Shown here: positions 19,381 through 27,022 of the stretch, in pieces
How positions within the stretch are numbered: the stretch's first letter is position 1
Layout: each line of letters starts with the position of its first letter
DNA from: Chloroflexota bacterium
GTDB lineage: Bacteria; Chloroflexota; Anaerolineae; Anaerolineales; Anaerolineaceae
NCBI GenBank assembly: GCA_016887485.1
Contig: CP069394.1
Location: 1,612,001 to 1,676,000 of the forward strand
Reading direction: 5' to 3'
DNA length: 64,000 bases
Notes under the pieces: model-generated
The model's database searches: none
What the model was told of the DNA's origin: nothing
The model's input: the letters and a program-made list of their open reading frames with translations, nothing else
Program-made: the position numbers and the translations under genes

Positions 19381-19602
19381 TTAGACCAGGCTCAGCAAGG
19401 TGGAGATTTGATTAAACAGATAGTAATCAATTTCTCCGGAGATAGCGAAGACCACAACAGCAATAACCACGATCACACAACCACAGAGGATCAGGACTGC
19501 CAGGACTGCCAGCAGGATCCAAAGCCAGGTTTTGCTCTTCTTTTCAACGGGTTCCGGTTCCATTGGTTCGGGTGGATTGGGCATTTTAATCTCTTCAGAC
19601 AT
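19381..19602 (-). CDS. small single-span membrane protein, unknown
   Basis: Seventy-three residues: a Pro/Glu-rich N-terminus (residues 5-20), a KKSK basic stop, then one long hydrophobic helix (about 25-55) with a CGC motif. I do not recognise a family. It follows the DUF4190 gene by 36 bases on the same strand and probably shares its promoter. The RBS is an AGGAG-type sequence (minus strand AAGGAG before the ATG). Confidence 0.7.
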   Translation of the reverse strand: MSEEIKMPNPPEPMEPEPVEKKSKTWLWILLAVLAVLILCGCVIVVIAVVVFAISGEIDYYLFNQISTLLSLV

Positions 19603-19638
19603 AATTTCTCCTTAGAATGAAAATTGCAGAATTAATTT

Positions 19639-19962
19639 TTAGTAGCTAAAGTCCATATTTCCAAAAGGAATTAGGCAAGCAGGCACCGTTAAAACACCTA
19701 AGAAAGCCAATACAGCAAGGCAGATGCCAATCAGGCCGAAACCGACATTGATCCACCCAAGGATCACACCCCATTTAGCCATTCCCAGGCCACCAATCGT
19801 GCCGCCGCTATTGAGAATTTCTTTCTTAGCCATCCCACCGGTAATAATCGCGACGATGGCACCCAAGACTGGCAGGATGAAATAGCTGGCGATCCCGCCG
19901 ATAAGGCTGATCACAGCCAGCGAGGACGTCGTTTGATACTGATTTCCAGATTGATAAGACAT
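19639..19962 (-). CDS. DUF4190 domain membrane protein
   Basis: A 107-residue protein with two to three hydrophobic helices. The pattern SSLAVISLIGGIASYFILPVLG near 14 and GGLGMAKWGVILGWINVG near 58 is the DUF4190 arrangement, a small membrane domain common in Actinobacteria and Chloroflexi with no known biochemical role. The RBS is AAGGAG. It is probably transcribed with the following small membrane protein. Confidence 0.8.
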   Translation of the reverse strand: MSYQSGNQYQTTSSLAVISLIGGIASYFILPVLGAIVAIITGGMAKKEILNSGGTIGGLGMAKWGVILGWINVGFGLIGICLAVLAFLGVLTVPACLIPFGNMDFSY

Positions 19963-19988
19963 GATCTCACTCCTTTTCTATAATAAAT

Positions 19989-20016
19989 TTTATAACAACA
20001 ACCTTCCAAAGGTCAA
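19989..20016 (-). promoter_or_regulatory. promoter for DUF4190 gene
   Basis: TTGACC (20016-20011) and TATAAA (19994-19989) 16 bp apart on the minus strand. Confidence 0.55.
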
Positions 20017-20028
20017 ATAAAAATCACC

Positions 20029-20589
20029 TCAGGGCAGGTCGCGTTCATCCACAGTATTACGCGTGGTCCACCATATGATCAGGATCCCCAATAGCACGAC
20101 GAACACCGCTACCAAAATTGGTAACAGAACGGAGACCACTGACACCACAGTCGAGACCACATCCTCCAGCACGCTCACCGGCACGTTCGCCGTGCCGCCG
20201 GTCGTGGCTGTCACAGCGGGTCGAACCGCTAAAGCTTTGACTGCATGGACGCCGCCGGCGATCAAGAGCCCTGCCGCCATTGACAGGACCGGATGGATTT
20301 CAGTTACCACGTTTGCACTGGCAGCAAACAGGATCGCACCGGCAGCCGGGCGGATGAAAGATTGAATAATATCGTTCACATGATTCACAGCCGGCACCTT
20401 ATCGGCGAAGAACTCCACCAATGAAAGCACCACCAGCAAACCAATAATCCACCAGGATTCCAGCGCAGACCATGGATCAGAAAGCGTGATCAAGTCTGTG
20501 AAGCGGGCCAGCAATGAAACCGTGAGCAGGGGAATATACGCATTCAATCCAGCGCTGGCTGAGAGGCCAAAAGCAGCTAAGATATCCAT
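20029..20589 (-). CDS. DUF4126 family membrane protein
   Basis: The protein (186 residues) has about five hydrophobic segments. The N-terminal LAAFGLSASAGLNAYIPLL, the middle FFADKVPAVNHVNDIIQSFIRP and GGVHAVKALAVRPAVTATTGG match the DUF4126 family. Its function is unknown; members are integral membrane proteins. It stands as a single gene 73 bases downstream of the DUF2085 gene on the same strand. Confidence 0.82.
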   Translation of the reverse strand: MDILAAFGLSASAGLNAYIPLLTVSLLARFTDLITLSDPWSALESWWIIGLLVVLSLVEFFADKVPAVNHVNDIIQSFIRPAAGAILFAASANVVTEIHPVLSMAAGLLIAGGVHAVKALAVRPAVTATTGGTANVPVSVLEDVVSTVVSVVSVLLPILVAVFVVLLGILIIWWTTRNTVDERDLP

Positions 20590-20662
20590 TTAAATATTAA
20601 TCCTTTCGAACACATTCTTCTCTTAATATTATACGGCTAACCCACCTCAAAGTTGCAACGTA

Positions 20663-21472
20663 TTATAGGGAAAATCCCGCCCAGGTCCCCGTCCAGATAA
20701 ACCGCAACAGGTCAATGATCCCAATTTGAAGCAGCGCCACGATATATCCCCCGACCATTGGCACCCAGTAATCACGAAGCCGGGCATATTGATTTTCATG
20801 ATTGGTGATCATCACCCACACCATGCTATAGATCATCGTCAGCAGCACTACCACCCCCAATGACCCGATCAAGGCTAATGGGTATAGTATCCAGGGGATT
20901 TCCAACAAAATCAGGATATCCAAAACCGCTGCAGCCCCAAGTACCCCCATGAGCAGTTTCCAATTATCAAACACGGATACATCATCCCAGGTCCGATAGA
21001 CTGTTTGCACAAAGGCCGGCCGTAAAACTGCCGAGATCGCCAGCCCCATCCCCGTGCCAGTTACCAGGCGGGTCCAGTTCTGGGTGGTGTAAACGGCATG
21101 CCCGCCAGGCAGCATCATCAAGAAAGAATTGCTCCCATCCAAAACCCAGGCGATTGCCATCAGGCCAAACAACACCAGCACGATCGGCTTGGGCATCTTT
21201 CCCTTGCGGCCGAATGCAGACTGATAGATCAGCCCCAGCATCGCGCCCAGGAAGGTTCCCGAGCAGCGCGCGCATAGTGGAAAGGTATAGCCAAAGAAGT
21301 GGAAGGAACGGTGGTCAATCTGGTGACAGACCGCATAGCCAACGGCCTGCGCCTTACCCAATAGCCCACTCGGTGTCAGAAAAAGCCAAACGGCGGTCAA
21401 CAGGAAAGCCAGACCCAACAGGATCCAGCGCCAGGGAAAAGTTTTATCGGTTTTCTTTGGTGTCTCGTTCAT
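20663..21472 (-). CDS. DUF2085 family membrane protein
   Basis: A 269-residue polytopic protein. It carries the family cysteine/histidine motif CHQIDHRSF followed by FPLCARCSG (about residues 50-75), which may bind a metal. Seven hydrophobic segments follow. Its biochemical role is unknown. The 5' end is at the ATG at 21472; the aldo/keto reductase terminator lies just upstream. Confidence 0.83.
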   Translation of the reverse strand: MNETPKKTDKTFPWRWILLGLAFLLTAVWLFLTPSGLLGKAQAVGYAVCHQIDHRSFHFFGYTFPLCARCSGTFLGAMLGLIYQSAFGRKGKMPKPIVLVLFGLMAIAWVLDGSNSFLMMLPGGHAVYTTQNWTRLVTGTGMGLAISAVLRPAFVQTVYRTWDDVSVFDNWKLLMGVLGAAAVLDILILLEIPWILYPLALIGSLGVVVLLTMIYSMVWVMITNHENQYARLRDYWVPMVGGYIVALLQIGIIDLLRFIWTGTWAGFSL

Positions 21473-21536
21473 CCGTTCATTATAGAGGGTTCACCCTACC
21501 CATGCAAGGAAAACCCACCCTCAGGAGGGAACCAAA

Positions 21537-21560
21537 CGACCCCGGTATATGCCGGGGTCG
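21537..21560 (-). terminator. terminator after aldo/keto reductase gene
   Basis: A perfect 9-bp stem CGACCCCGG/CCGGGGTCG with loop of 6, followed on the minus strand by TTTGGTT. Confidence 0.7.
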
Positions 21561-21585
21561 AAGTGTTCACTTTGAACATGAGGAT

Positions 21586-22737
21586 TTATTTTTCGTTTAC
21601 TTGCAAGACCTCATGCGCCTTGGCCAGCCAATCAATGATCTCAATGCTCTGCGGGCAGACCGCTTCACATTCTCCACACTCGATGCAGTTATCCGCTCGA
21701 GCCTCAGCTGAGAACTGGTTCATATATATCCAGCGGGAGTCGCTGAATTCATCGTACATAATCGCTTCATTATAAATCGCGAAGATCTTGGGAATCGAAA
21801 CGCCATTCGGACATGGCAGACAGTATTCACACTGTGTGCAGGGGATCGGCGCCAGGGACTCATAGGCCTCTTTCGCTTTCGCAATCAGTGCAAGATCCTG
21901 TGCTGTAAGCTGGTCAATGCCGGAATGCGAGGCCGTCTCCAAATTTTCTTCCACTTGCTGCATAGTGCTCATGCCGCTCAGAACGGTGGAGACTTCAGAC
22001 TGATTCCAGACCCACTGCAGCGCCCAGGCTGCCGGAGACCAATCATATTCGCTCTTAGCCCAGACCTCTTCCACCTTAGGCGGGGCGGGATTCTTCGCCA
22101 ACCGTCCTCCCCGCAGGGGTTCCATCACAACTACGGCCAGGCCCTTATCCGCAGCCAGTTTCAATCCCTTGGTTCCAGCTTGATAATTTGTATCCATATA
22201 GTTGTATTGGATCTGCGCCAGCGTCCAGTTATCGTAACCATTCACGATCTCTTCAAAGACCGGATAATCATCATGGAAGGAGAAACAAAGATGATCGAAC
22301 AGCCCCTCCGCCATTTTCTTCTCAGCCCAGCTGAACACATCCAGCTTTTTATAAGTCGCCCACCAGCGGGCGTTGAGCGCATGCAGCAAATAGAAATCAA
22401 TATGATCCACATCCAGCCGCCTCAGTTGCTCTTCCAACAGCCGGTCGAAATCTGCTGCCTCTTTCACGAGCCAGGAGGGCATCTTGGTCGCCAATTTGAC
22501 CTTATCCCGATAACCATCCTTGAGGACTTTGCCCACAAAGGGCTCACTCTGCTCTTGGTGGTAGGGATAGGCTGTATCCACATAATTAACCCCGGAATCA
22601 ATCGCATGGCGGATCATTTCCATCGCCAGTGGTTCATTGATCTTTCCGCTGTCATCATCCAGAACCGGAAGCCGCATCGCGCCAAAACCCAAGGCAGAAA
22701 CTTTCCAGTCCAGGGATCCAAATTTCCGATATTTCAT
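21586..22737 (-). CDS. aldo/keto reductase with C-terminal 2x[4Fe-4S] ferredoxin domain
   Basis: An oxidoreductase of 383 residues. The TIM barrel (about 1-270) starts MKYRKFGSLDWKVSALGFGAMRLP and has the catalytic Asp in YVDTAYPY near 52. The tail has CTQCEYCLPCP near 310 and CIECGECEAVCPQ near 360, eight cysteines suited to two iron-sulfur clusters. Such proteins occur widely in anaerobes; the natural substrate is unknown. I take the ATG at 22737, behind GAGGAGG, instead of a longer frame to 22824 that lacks an RBS and has no homology. Confidence 0.9.
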   Translation of the reverse strand: MKYRKFGSLDWKVSALGFGAMRLPVLDDDSGKINEPLAMEMIRHAIDSGVNYVDTAYPYHQEQSEPFVGKVLKDGYRDKVKLATKMPSWLVKEAADFDRLLEEQLRRLDVDHIDFYLLHALNARWWATYKKLDVFSWAEKKMAEGLFDHLCFSFHDDYPVFEEIVNGYDNWTLAQIQYNYMDTNYQAGTKGLKLAADKGLAVVVMEPLRGGRLAKNPAPPKVEEVWAKSEYDWSPAAWALQWVWNQSEVSTVLSGMSTMQQVEENLETASHSGIDQLTAQDLALIAKAKEAYESLAPIPCTQCEYCLPCPNGVSIPKIFAIYNEAIMYDEFSDSRWIYMNQFSAEARADNCIECGECEAVCPQSIEIIDWLAKAHEVLQVNEK

Positions 22738-22774
22738 TATGCTAATCCTCCTCACAATATGGTCCAACGTTATC

Positions 22775-22783
22775 ATTATATCA
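22775..22783 (-). promoter_or_regulatory. extended -10 promoter for aldo/keto reductase
   Basis: TGATATAAT on the minus strand is an extended -10 element (TGnTATAAT). No good -35 is visible at the right distance. Confidence 0.5.
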
Positions 22784-22899
22784 GGCATGGATTTAGAGTT
22801 GAGTTCAATCCTCAGTAAGATCAAATCTCATCAGTTTGCCGTGAATTTTCCTTACCAGTAAGTTGTATAATGGCACTAAATGAGTCAGCGGAGGAAATG

Positions 22900-23454
22900 A
22901 TGGCGACCATACGTGAAGGTAATAGAACCGCCCTATTGATCGTGGATATGCAGGTCCATGTCATCGACTCAGCCTGGAAAGAAGGTACTGTCATTGAAAA
23001 CACCCGGCTCGCTCTCAAAAAGGCTCGGGAAAGGGGCATTCCTGTCATCTGGATCCAGCATGTCAATCAAAAACTGGTCCCTGGCAGCTCTGGCTGGCAG
23101 ATTATCCCGCCGCTTGAACCACTCCCCAATGAAATCCAAATTGAAAAACATTTCAACTCAGCTTTTGAAGAAACCGACCTTGAGAACACCCTGGCCCGGC
23201 TCAACATCACCCATATCGTCCTGGCAGGCGTGCTGACAAACTGGTGCATCCAATCCACAGCCTACGCTGCCCTGGACAAGGGCTACGACCTGACCCTGAT
23301 TGAAGATGCGCACACGACCGACGACTTTGAGTTGGATAACGGCGAAACGATCAAGGCTACTCAGATCATCCAGGCCTTCAATATCACGATCGGTGGTCTG
23401 CGTTATCCCGGCAGGACCAACCGCGTCATCAGTGTTGACGAACTGGCATTCTGA
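22900..23454 (+). CDS. isochorismatase-family cysteine hydrolase
   Basis: A 184-residue alpha/beta hydrolase of the isochorismatase/nicotinamidase superfamily. The catalytic triad is visible: Asp in LLIVDMQ (residue 16), Lys in IQIEKHFNSAF and Cys in VLTNWCIQST. The cis-peptide region precedes the cysteine. The substrate cannot be told; short isochorismatase-like enzymes hydrolyse amides and N-carbamoyl compounds. The start is the second of two adjacent ATGs (22897, 22900), 5 nt after GGAGG. The upstream ATG at 22870 overlaps a TATAAT sequence. Confidence 0.85.
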   Translation: MATIREGNRTALLIVDMQVHVIDSAWKEGTVIENTRLALKKARERGIPVIWIQHVNQKLVPGSSGWQIIPPLEPLPNEIQIEKHFNSAFEETDLENTLARLNITHIVLAGVLTNWCIQSTAYAALDKGYDLTLIEDAHTTDDFELDNGETIKATQIIQAFNITIGGLRYPGRTNRVISVDELAF

Positions 23455-23483
23455 GGCCCTTTTCGCCCCACAACGCCTTTTTA

Positions 23484-23512
23484 TTGACAAGCGACTGGGC
23501 CTATGTGATACT
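23484..23512 (+). promoter_or_regulatory. promoter of short terminated transcript
   Basis: TTGACA (23484-23489), 17 bp, GATACT (23507-23512). It starts a short unit that ends at the terminator at 23661-23692, giving an RNA of roughly 175 nt. Confidence 0.7.
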
Positions 23513-23577
23513 TAATTCATAACAATGCAGCCTCATCTGCTTCAGATGCGATCCCACGAAATGAGGAGGTGGTGTAC

Positions 23578-23640
23578 ATGATAGACAGTAGTAGTTACTT
23601 GACAACGGCTGTGGCACCCCTCCTCGATGATCTTCGATAA
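23578..23640 (+). CDS. 20-codon ORF in short transcript (leader or small peptide)
   Basis: ATG at 23578 follows a strong ribosome binding site, AGGAGGTG, by 6 nt. The ORF encodes MIDSSSYLTTAVAPLLDDLR and stops at TAA 23638-23640. It has three consecutive AGT serine codons. Its 3' half forms the 5' arm of a 12-bp hairpin whose other arm begins directly after the stop, so ribosome position would decide whether the hairpin forms. A terminator follows 20 nt later. This resembles leader-peptide attenuators or a regulated small-peptide mRNA. No family is recognised and the next gene is a photolyase. Confidence 0.5.
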   Translation: MIDSSSYLTTAVAPLLDDLR

Positions 23641-23653
23641 GGGTGCTACAGCC
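23607..23653 (+). promoter_or_regulatory. hairpin overlapping the 20-codon ORF
   Basis: GGCTGT-G-GCACCC (23607-23619) pairs with GGGTGC-T-ACAGCC (23641-23653): 12 base pairs around one mismatch, with a 21-nt loop that ends in the ORF stop codon. A smaller hairpin, CATCTG/CAGATG, lies upstream at 23534-23548. Confidence 0.65.
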
Positions 23654-23660
23654 AAAAGTG

Positions 23661-23692
23661 AAGCCGTCCGCTAGCCGGGCGGCTTTCCTTTT
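23661..23692 (+). terminator. terminator of short transcript
   Basis: AAGCCG-T-CCG (23661-23670), loop, CGG-G-CGGCTT (23676-23685), then TCCTTTT. It lies about 65 bases before the photolyase start. Confidence 0.85.
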
Positions 23693-23758
23693 AACCCTGA
23701 ACAAATCCAAGCGCAGCAGACAAGGCTGTTATAAAATAGAAGGGAAAGGAGTGTGAAG

Positions 23759-25150
23759 ATGGTCAACATCTGGTGGATTCGGAGAGACCTTCGCCTGCAG
23801 GATAACCCGGCGCTTGCCGCCGCAATGGAAGGCGCACAGACCCTCATTCCCCTCTTCATTCTCGAACCGGAGATGCTCTCAAAGGCCGCCACCAAACGGC
23901 GCGCTTTTCTCCTGAGCGCTCTGGCGGACCTGAACGCGCAGCTACGCGCCCTGGGCAGCCGCCTGATCCTCCGGCAGGGTCCAGCAGTAGATGCACTCCC
24001 AGCCCTGATCACTGACCTTGACGAGGCACGAGTTTTCGCCCAGGAAGATTTCAGCCCCCTGGCCCGAGAGCGGGATGACGCCATCGCCCGTCAACTGGAC
24101 CTGACCCTCACGTCCGGTGAGGTTCTGCAGCATCCCAGCGCCGTCCTCAAGTCTGATGGCACACCCTATGTAGTCTTCACTCCCTATAAGCGCAAATGGC
24201 TGGAACACCCCCTACCCACGCCGATGGACTGCTTGCCCTCGCCCAAATCCTTACCACCGCTGCCAGCTAACTTGAAATCCGAAACCCTCCCAAACGTTAA
24301 GCCGGTTCCTGACTTTCCAGCGTCCAGCGCAGCCGCCCATCAACGTTTGGATAATTTTCTCGCCAATGGCCTGCACCACTACCAGAGCCAACGTGACCGG
24401 ATGGACCTCAACGGCACCTCCCGCCTGTCCCCCTATCTCCGTTTTGGGCTAATCTCCGCCCGTGAGTGTTTCGCCGGGGCACAGCTTGCGCTCCTGCAGG
24501 GCGGAAACGACTCCACCCGACAGGAAATTCAAACCTGGATCAACGAACTGATCTGGCGGGAATTCTATACCAGTATTCTCTACCACTTCCCCAAAGTGAT
24601 GCGCGGCGCATTCAGAGAACCCTACAACAACATCCACTGGCGGCAATCCCCCGCTGACCTTCGAGCCTGGCAGCAAGGCCAGACCGGTTACCCCGTGGTT
24701 GATGCCGCCATGCGCCAGCTGCTGGCGACCGGCTGGATGCATAACCGCGGGCGGATGATCGTGGCCTCCTTCCTCACCAAAGACCTGCTGATCAACTGGC
24801 AGGAAGGCGAAGCCTGGTTCATGGCGCAATTAGTAGACGGCGACCCGGCAGCCAATAACGGCGGCTGGCAGTGGTCCGCCGGCACCGGCACCGACGCCGC
24901 GCCCTATTTCCGAGTGTTCAATCCCGTTCTGCAAGGCCAAAAATTTGACCCTGACGCGGAATATATCGCCCAATGGGTGCCTGAACTGGCCGCGCTCCCG
25001 CCCAAATTCCGGCACGAACCCTGGAAGCTCTCCGCGGCTCAATGCCGGGAGTATGGCTTCCAACCCGACCAAACTTATCCGGAGCGAATCGTGGACCATG
25101 CTTTTGCACGTGACAGGGCTTTGGCGGCATATAAAGAAACACTGAAATAA
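23759..25150 (+). CDS. phr: deoxyribodipyrimidine photolyase (cryptochrome/photolyase family)
   Basis: The enzyme (463 residues) repairs UV-induced pyrimidine dimers with light energy through FADH. The N-terminal antenna-binding domain opens VNIWWIRRDLRLQDNPAL. The C-terminal FAD domain has SRLSPYLRFG near 220, WINELIWREFY near 258, TGYPVVDAAMRQL near 308 and MHNRGRMIVASFL near 325, then WQWSAGTGTDA, as in class I CPD photolyases. I use the ATG at 23759, 7 nt behind AGGAG. The Rieske gene follows after 15 bases and is probably co-transcribed. Confidence 0.94.
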   Translation: MVNIWWIRRDLRLQDNPALAAAMEGAQTLIPLFILEPEMLSKAATKRRAFLLSALADLNAQLRALGSRLILRQGPAVDALPALITDLDEARVFAQEDFSPLARERDDAIARQLDLTLTSGEVLQHPSAVLKSDGTPYVVFTPYKRKWLEHPLPTPMDCLPSPKSLPPLPANLKSETLPNVKPVPDFPASSAAAHQRLDNFLANGLHHYQSQRDRMDLNGTSRLSPYLRFGLISARECFAGAQLALLQGGNDSTRQEIQTWINELIWREFYTSILYHFPKVMRGAFREPYNNIHWRQSPADLRAWQQGQTGYPVVDAAMRQLLATGWMHNRGRMIVASFLTKDLLINWQEGEAWFMAQLVDGDPAANNGGWQWSAGTGTDAAPYFRVFNPVLQGQKFDPDAEYIAQWVPELAALPPKFRHEPWKLSAAQCREYGFQPDQTYPERIVDHAFARDRALAAYKETLK

Positions 25151-25165
25151 AAATTAGGAGATGCG

Positions 25166-26149
25166 ATGATAAAAAATCAATGGTATCCGATCCTTGAATC
25201 CAGAGAAATTTCAAAGAGCAAACCGATAGGCGTGACTCGGATGGGTGAAAAATTGGTTTTCTGGCGGGATCAGGACGGCAATCCTAATTGCCTCCAAGAT
25301 AAATGTCTGCATCGCGGGGCGGCCTTAAGCGCGGGGAAAATCCTCCATGATCATATTCAATGTCCATTTCATGGATTTGAATACGATGAAACCGGTAAAT
25401 GCCAATATATCCCTGCCAGGGGAAAAAACAACCCAATCCCAGCCGAGTTCAAGATTGCTGGTTATCCGCTTAGAGAAGCGCACGATTTTATTTGGCTTTG
25501 GTGGGGAAAGCCGCAAGAAAATTACCCGGATCTGCCCTGGTTTTCAGATTTAGATGAAAATTTCAGTTATGGGAGGGATTTTGACCTCTGGCCTGTCCAT
25601 TATTCTCGAGCAATTGAGAACCAATTGGATGTCTTTCACTTGCCCTTTGTTCATTACAACACCATTGGAAGAGGAAATAGGATCGTATCCGATGGCCCCG
25701 TAACTGTGCTCGAGCATGAAACCCTAAAGGTTTGGGTCACAAATCGTGCGGAAAATGGTCAACCTGCAAAATTCCAGCGCGATCTACCCAAACAGCCAGA
25801 ACCTGCCCTCCTCTATTTTAGATTCCCCAATATCTGGATGAACCGCTTAAGTGATGACTTCAGAATTTTTATTGCATTTGTGCCGGTTGACGATACCCAC
25901 ACAAAATTCTATCTCCGCTACTATCAAAGTTTCATCAAGGTCCCCATTATCAAGAATTTAGTCAATCTAGCAACAGCCCTGGGGTCAAGAGTGATTTTGA
26001 AACAGGATAAAACAGTGGTCATCACCCAGCAGCCTCCCCGGTCAGATTATGGCATGCCTGAAAGGTTAATCCATGCCGACCGACCCATCATTGAATATCG
26101 CCGCCACCGGGAGGAATTGAAGGCAAACGCACCAAACGCGAATCCATAA
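25166..26149 (+). CDS. Rieske non-heme iron oxygenase, alpha-type subunit
   Basis: A 327-residue Rieske oxygenase. The [2Fe-2S] ligands are Cys47, His49, Cys66 and His69 (KCLHRG and CPFHGF). The mononuclear iron site is in ENQLDVFHLPFVHYN, with Asp155, His158 and His163 as likely ligands. Single-component architecture of this size is seen in demethylases and pheophorbide/chlorophyllide-type oxygenases. The substrate is unknown. An O2-using enzyme is notable if the host is one of the anaerobic Anaerolineae. RBS TAGGAG 5 nt before the ATG. Confidence 0.88.
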   Translation: MIKNQWYPILESREISKSKPIGVTRMGEKLVFWRDQDGNPNCLQDKCLHRGAALSAGKILHDHIQCPFHGFEYDETGKCQYIPARGKNNPIPAEFKIAGYPLREAHDFIWLWWGKPQENYPDLPWFSDLDENFSYGRDFDLWPVHYSRAIENQLDVFHLPFVHYNTIGRGNRIVSDGPVTVLEHETLKVWVTNRAENGQPAKFQRDLPKQPEPALLYFRFPNIWMNRLSDDFRIFIAFVPVDDTHTKFYLRYYQSFIKVPIIKNLVNLATALGSRVILKQDKTVVITQQPPRSDYGMPERLIHADRPIIEYRRHREELKANAPNANP

Positions 26150-26256
26150 CAAAAATAAAGCAATGATTCCCCAATTATCTGCAACTTTTCTTTCCATTCG
26201 CCGTATATTGTAGTGAAAGAAAAAAATAACGAATTTTTATAGTAATTGGAGGTCTT

Positions 26257-26424
26257 ATGCATGCCATACTTGGTTTAATTAAAGGGATTTTCGGGCTGGT
26301 ATTCGGCCTGATCGGCGGCGTTTTGGGTTTAGTTTTCGCCATTCTGGCAGTGGTGTTTACGGTGCTCATCGTCGTGGGTCTTGTCCTTGCTTTGCCCGTC
26401 CTCCTGCTGGTGGCCATTTTCTAA
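26257..26424 (+). CDS. 55-residue hydrophobic membrane peptide
   Basis: ATG at 26257 follows TTGGAGG by 4 nt and the frame runs to TAA at 26422-26424. The peptide begins MHAILGLIKGIFGLVFGLIG and is almost entirely hydrophobic with Gly every 3-7 residues, enough for two tightly packed helices or one long hairpin. The ORF is too short for usual length cut-offs but has a good RBS and a terminator at 26499. No family recognised; some of these Gly-rich peptides are phage-shock-like or stress membrane peptides, which is only a guess. Confidence 0.65.
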   Translation: MHAILGLIKGIFGLVFGLIGGVLGLVFAILAVVFTVLIVVGLVLALPVLLLVAIF

Positions 26425-26498
26425 TAAGTGCGGCCCGACACTCCTGCGTGGCTGCGCTCGCTCCTAGAATCCTCTCAACCACCAGCTCATGATGATCA

Positions 26499-26533
26499 GA
26501 GACGCTGAAGCTCCGGTTTCAGCGTCTCGTTTT
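26499..26533 (+). terminator. terminator after small membrane peptide gene
   Basis: An 11-bp stem GAGACGCTGAA/TTCAGCGTCTC (26499-26509, 26518-26528) with an 8-nt loop, then GTTTT. Confidence 0.85.
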
Positions 26534-26562
26534 AATTCCAATTATTACGGAGTACGAATAAT

Positions 26563-26973
26563 CTAGTAAACTACCTGGGGCGCGGCGCCGGAATCATGCA
26601 ATAGCACCAAGGGACCGGAGTGTCTTGCCACGCGGCTGGCGATCAACAGGATCACCTCATCCCAACCCCCATCAAAGCAGTACTTCTGCGGCAGCTCCAG
26701 GTCACCCGTGAATGCGGTAAACCGCAGGCTGGCCCAGCTCACGTCCTTCCGGCTGGTGATTGAGGCCTGCCAGGTGGTCGCCGTGATCTTGTATACTATC
26801 CGCAGACCTGAAATGCCCTCCAAAATGGCCTGCATCTCCAGCGGCGCGGTATCCTTACCCGGCGGAAGGTCATCCGGGAGGGAAACGCCTGTGGACAGCA
26901 GCCAATCCCGCGTGGCGGGATCCTGCAGGGCTTCTGCCAGGGTAATCACGGTGTAGAGTGGTGCGTTGGACAT
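26563..26973 (-). CDS. hypothetical protein
   Basis: One hundred and thirty-six residues, no signal peptide or membrane segment. It opens MSNAPLYTVITLAEALQDP and ends in a hydrophobic strand VILLIASRVARHSGPLVLLHD. I do not recognise a family. It is 49 bases upstream of the end of nothing else on its strand except the subtilase, whose start is far upstream, so it may be a single gene. The frame has the same base composition and codon use as its neighbours and the plus-strand alternatives are weaker, so I take it as real. Confidence 0.6.
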   Translation of the reverse strand: MSNAPLYTVITLAEALQDPATRDWLLSTGVSLPDDLPPGKDTAPLEMQAILEGISGLRIVYKITATTWQASITSRKDVSWASLRFTAFTGDLELPQKYCFDGGWDEVILLIASRVARHSGPLVLLHDSGAAPQVVY

Positions 26974-27022
26974 GCGGGTGATTATACCTGCGAGCCAGCG
27001 CAGTGAAAATCAATAGATTGGT

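Noticed and set aside
22866-22871. TATAAT overlapping the first ATG of the hydrolase gene as a promoter
   Set aside because: No -35 hexamer at 16-18 bp. I keep it only as an argument for the downstream start; it is not listed as a promoter.
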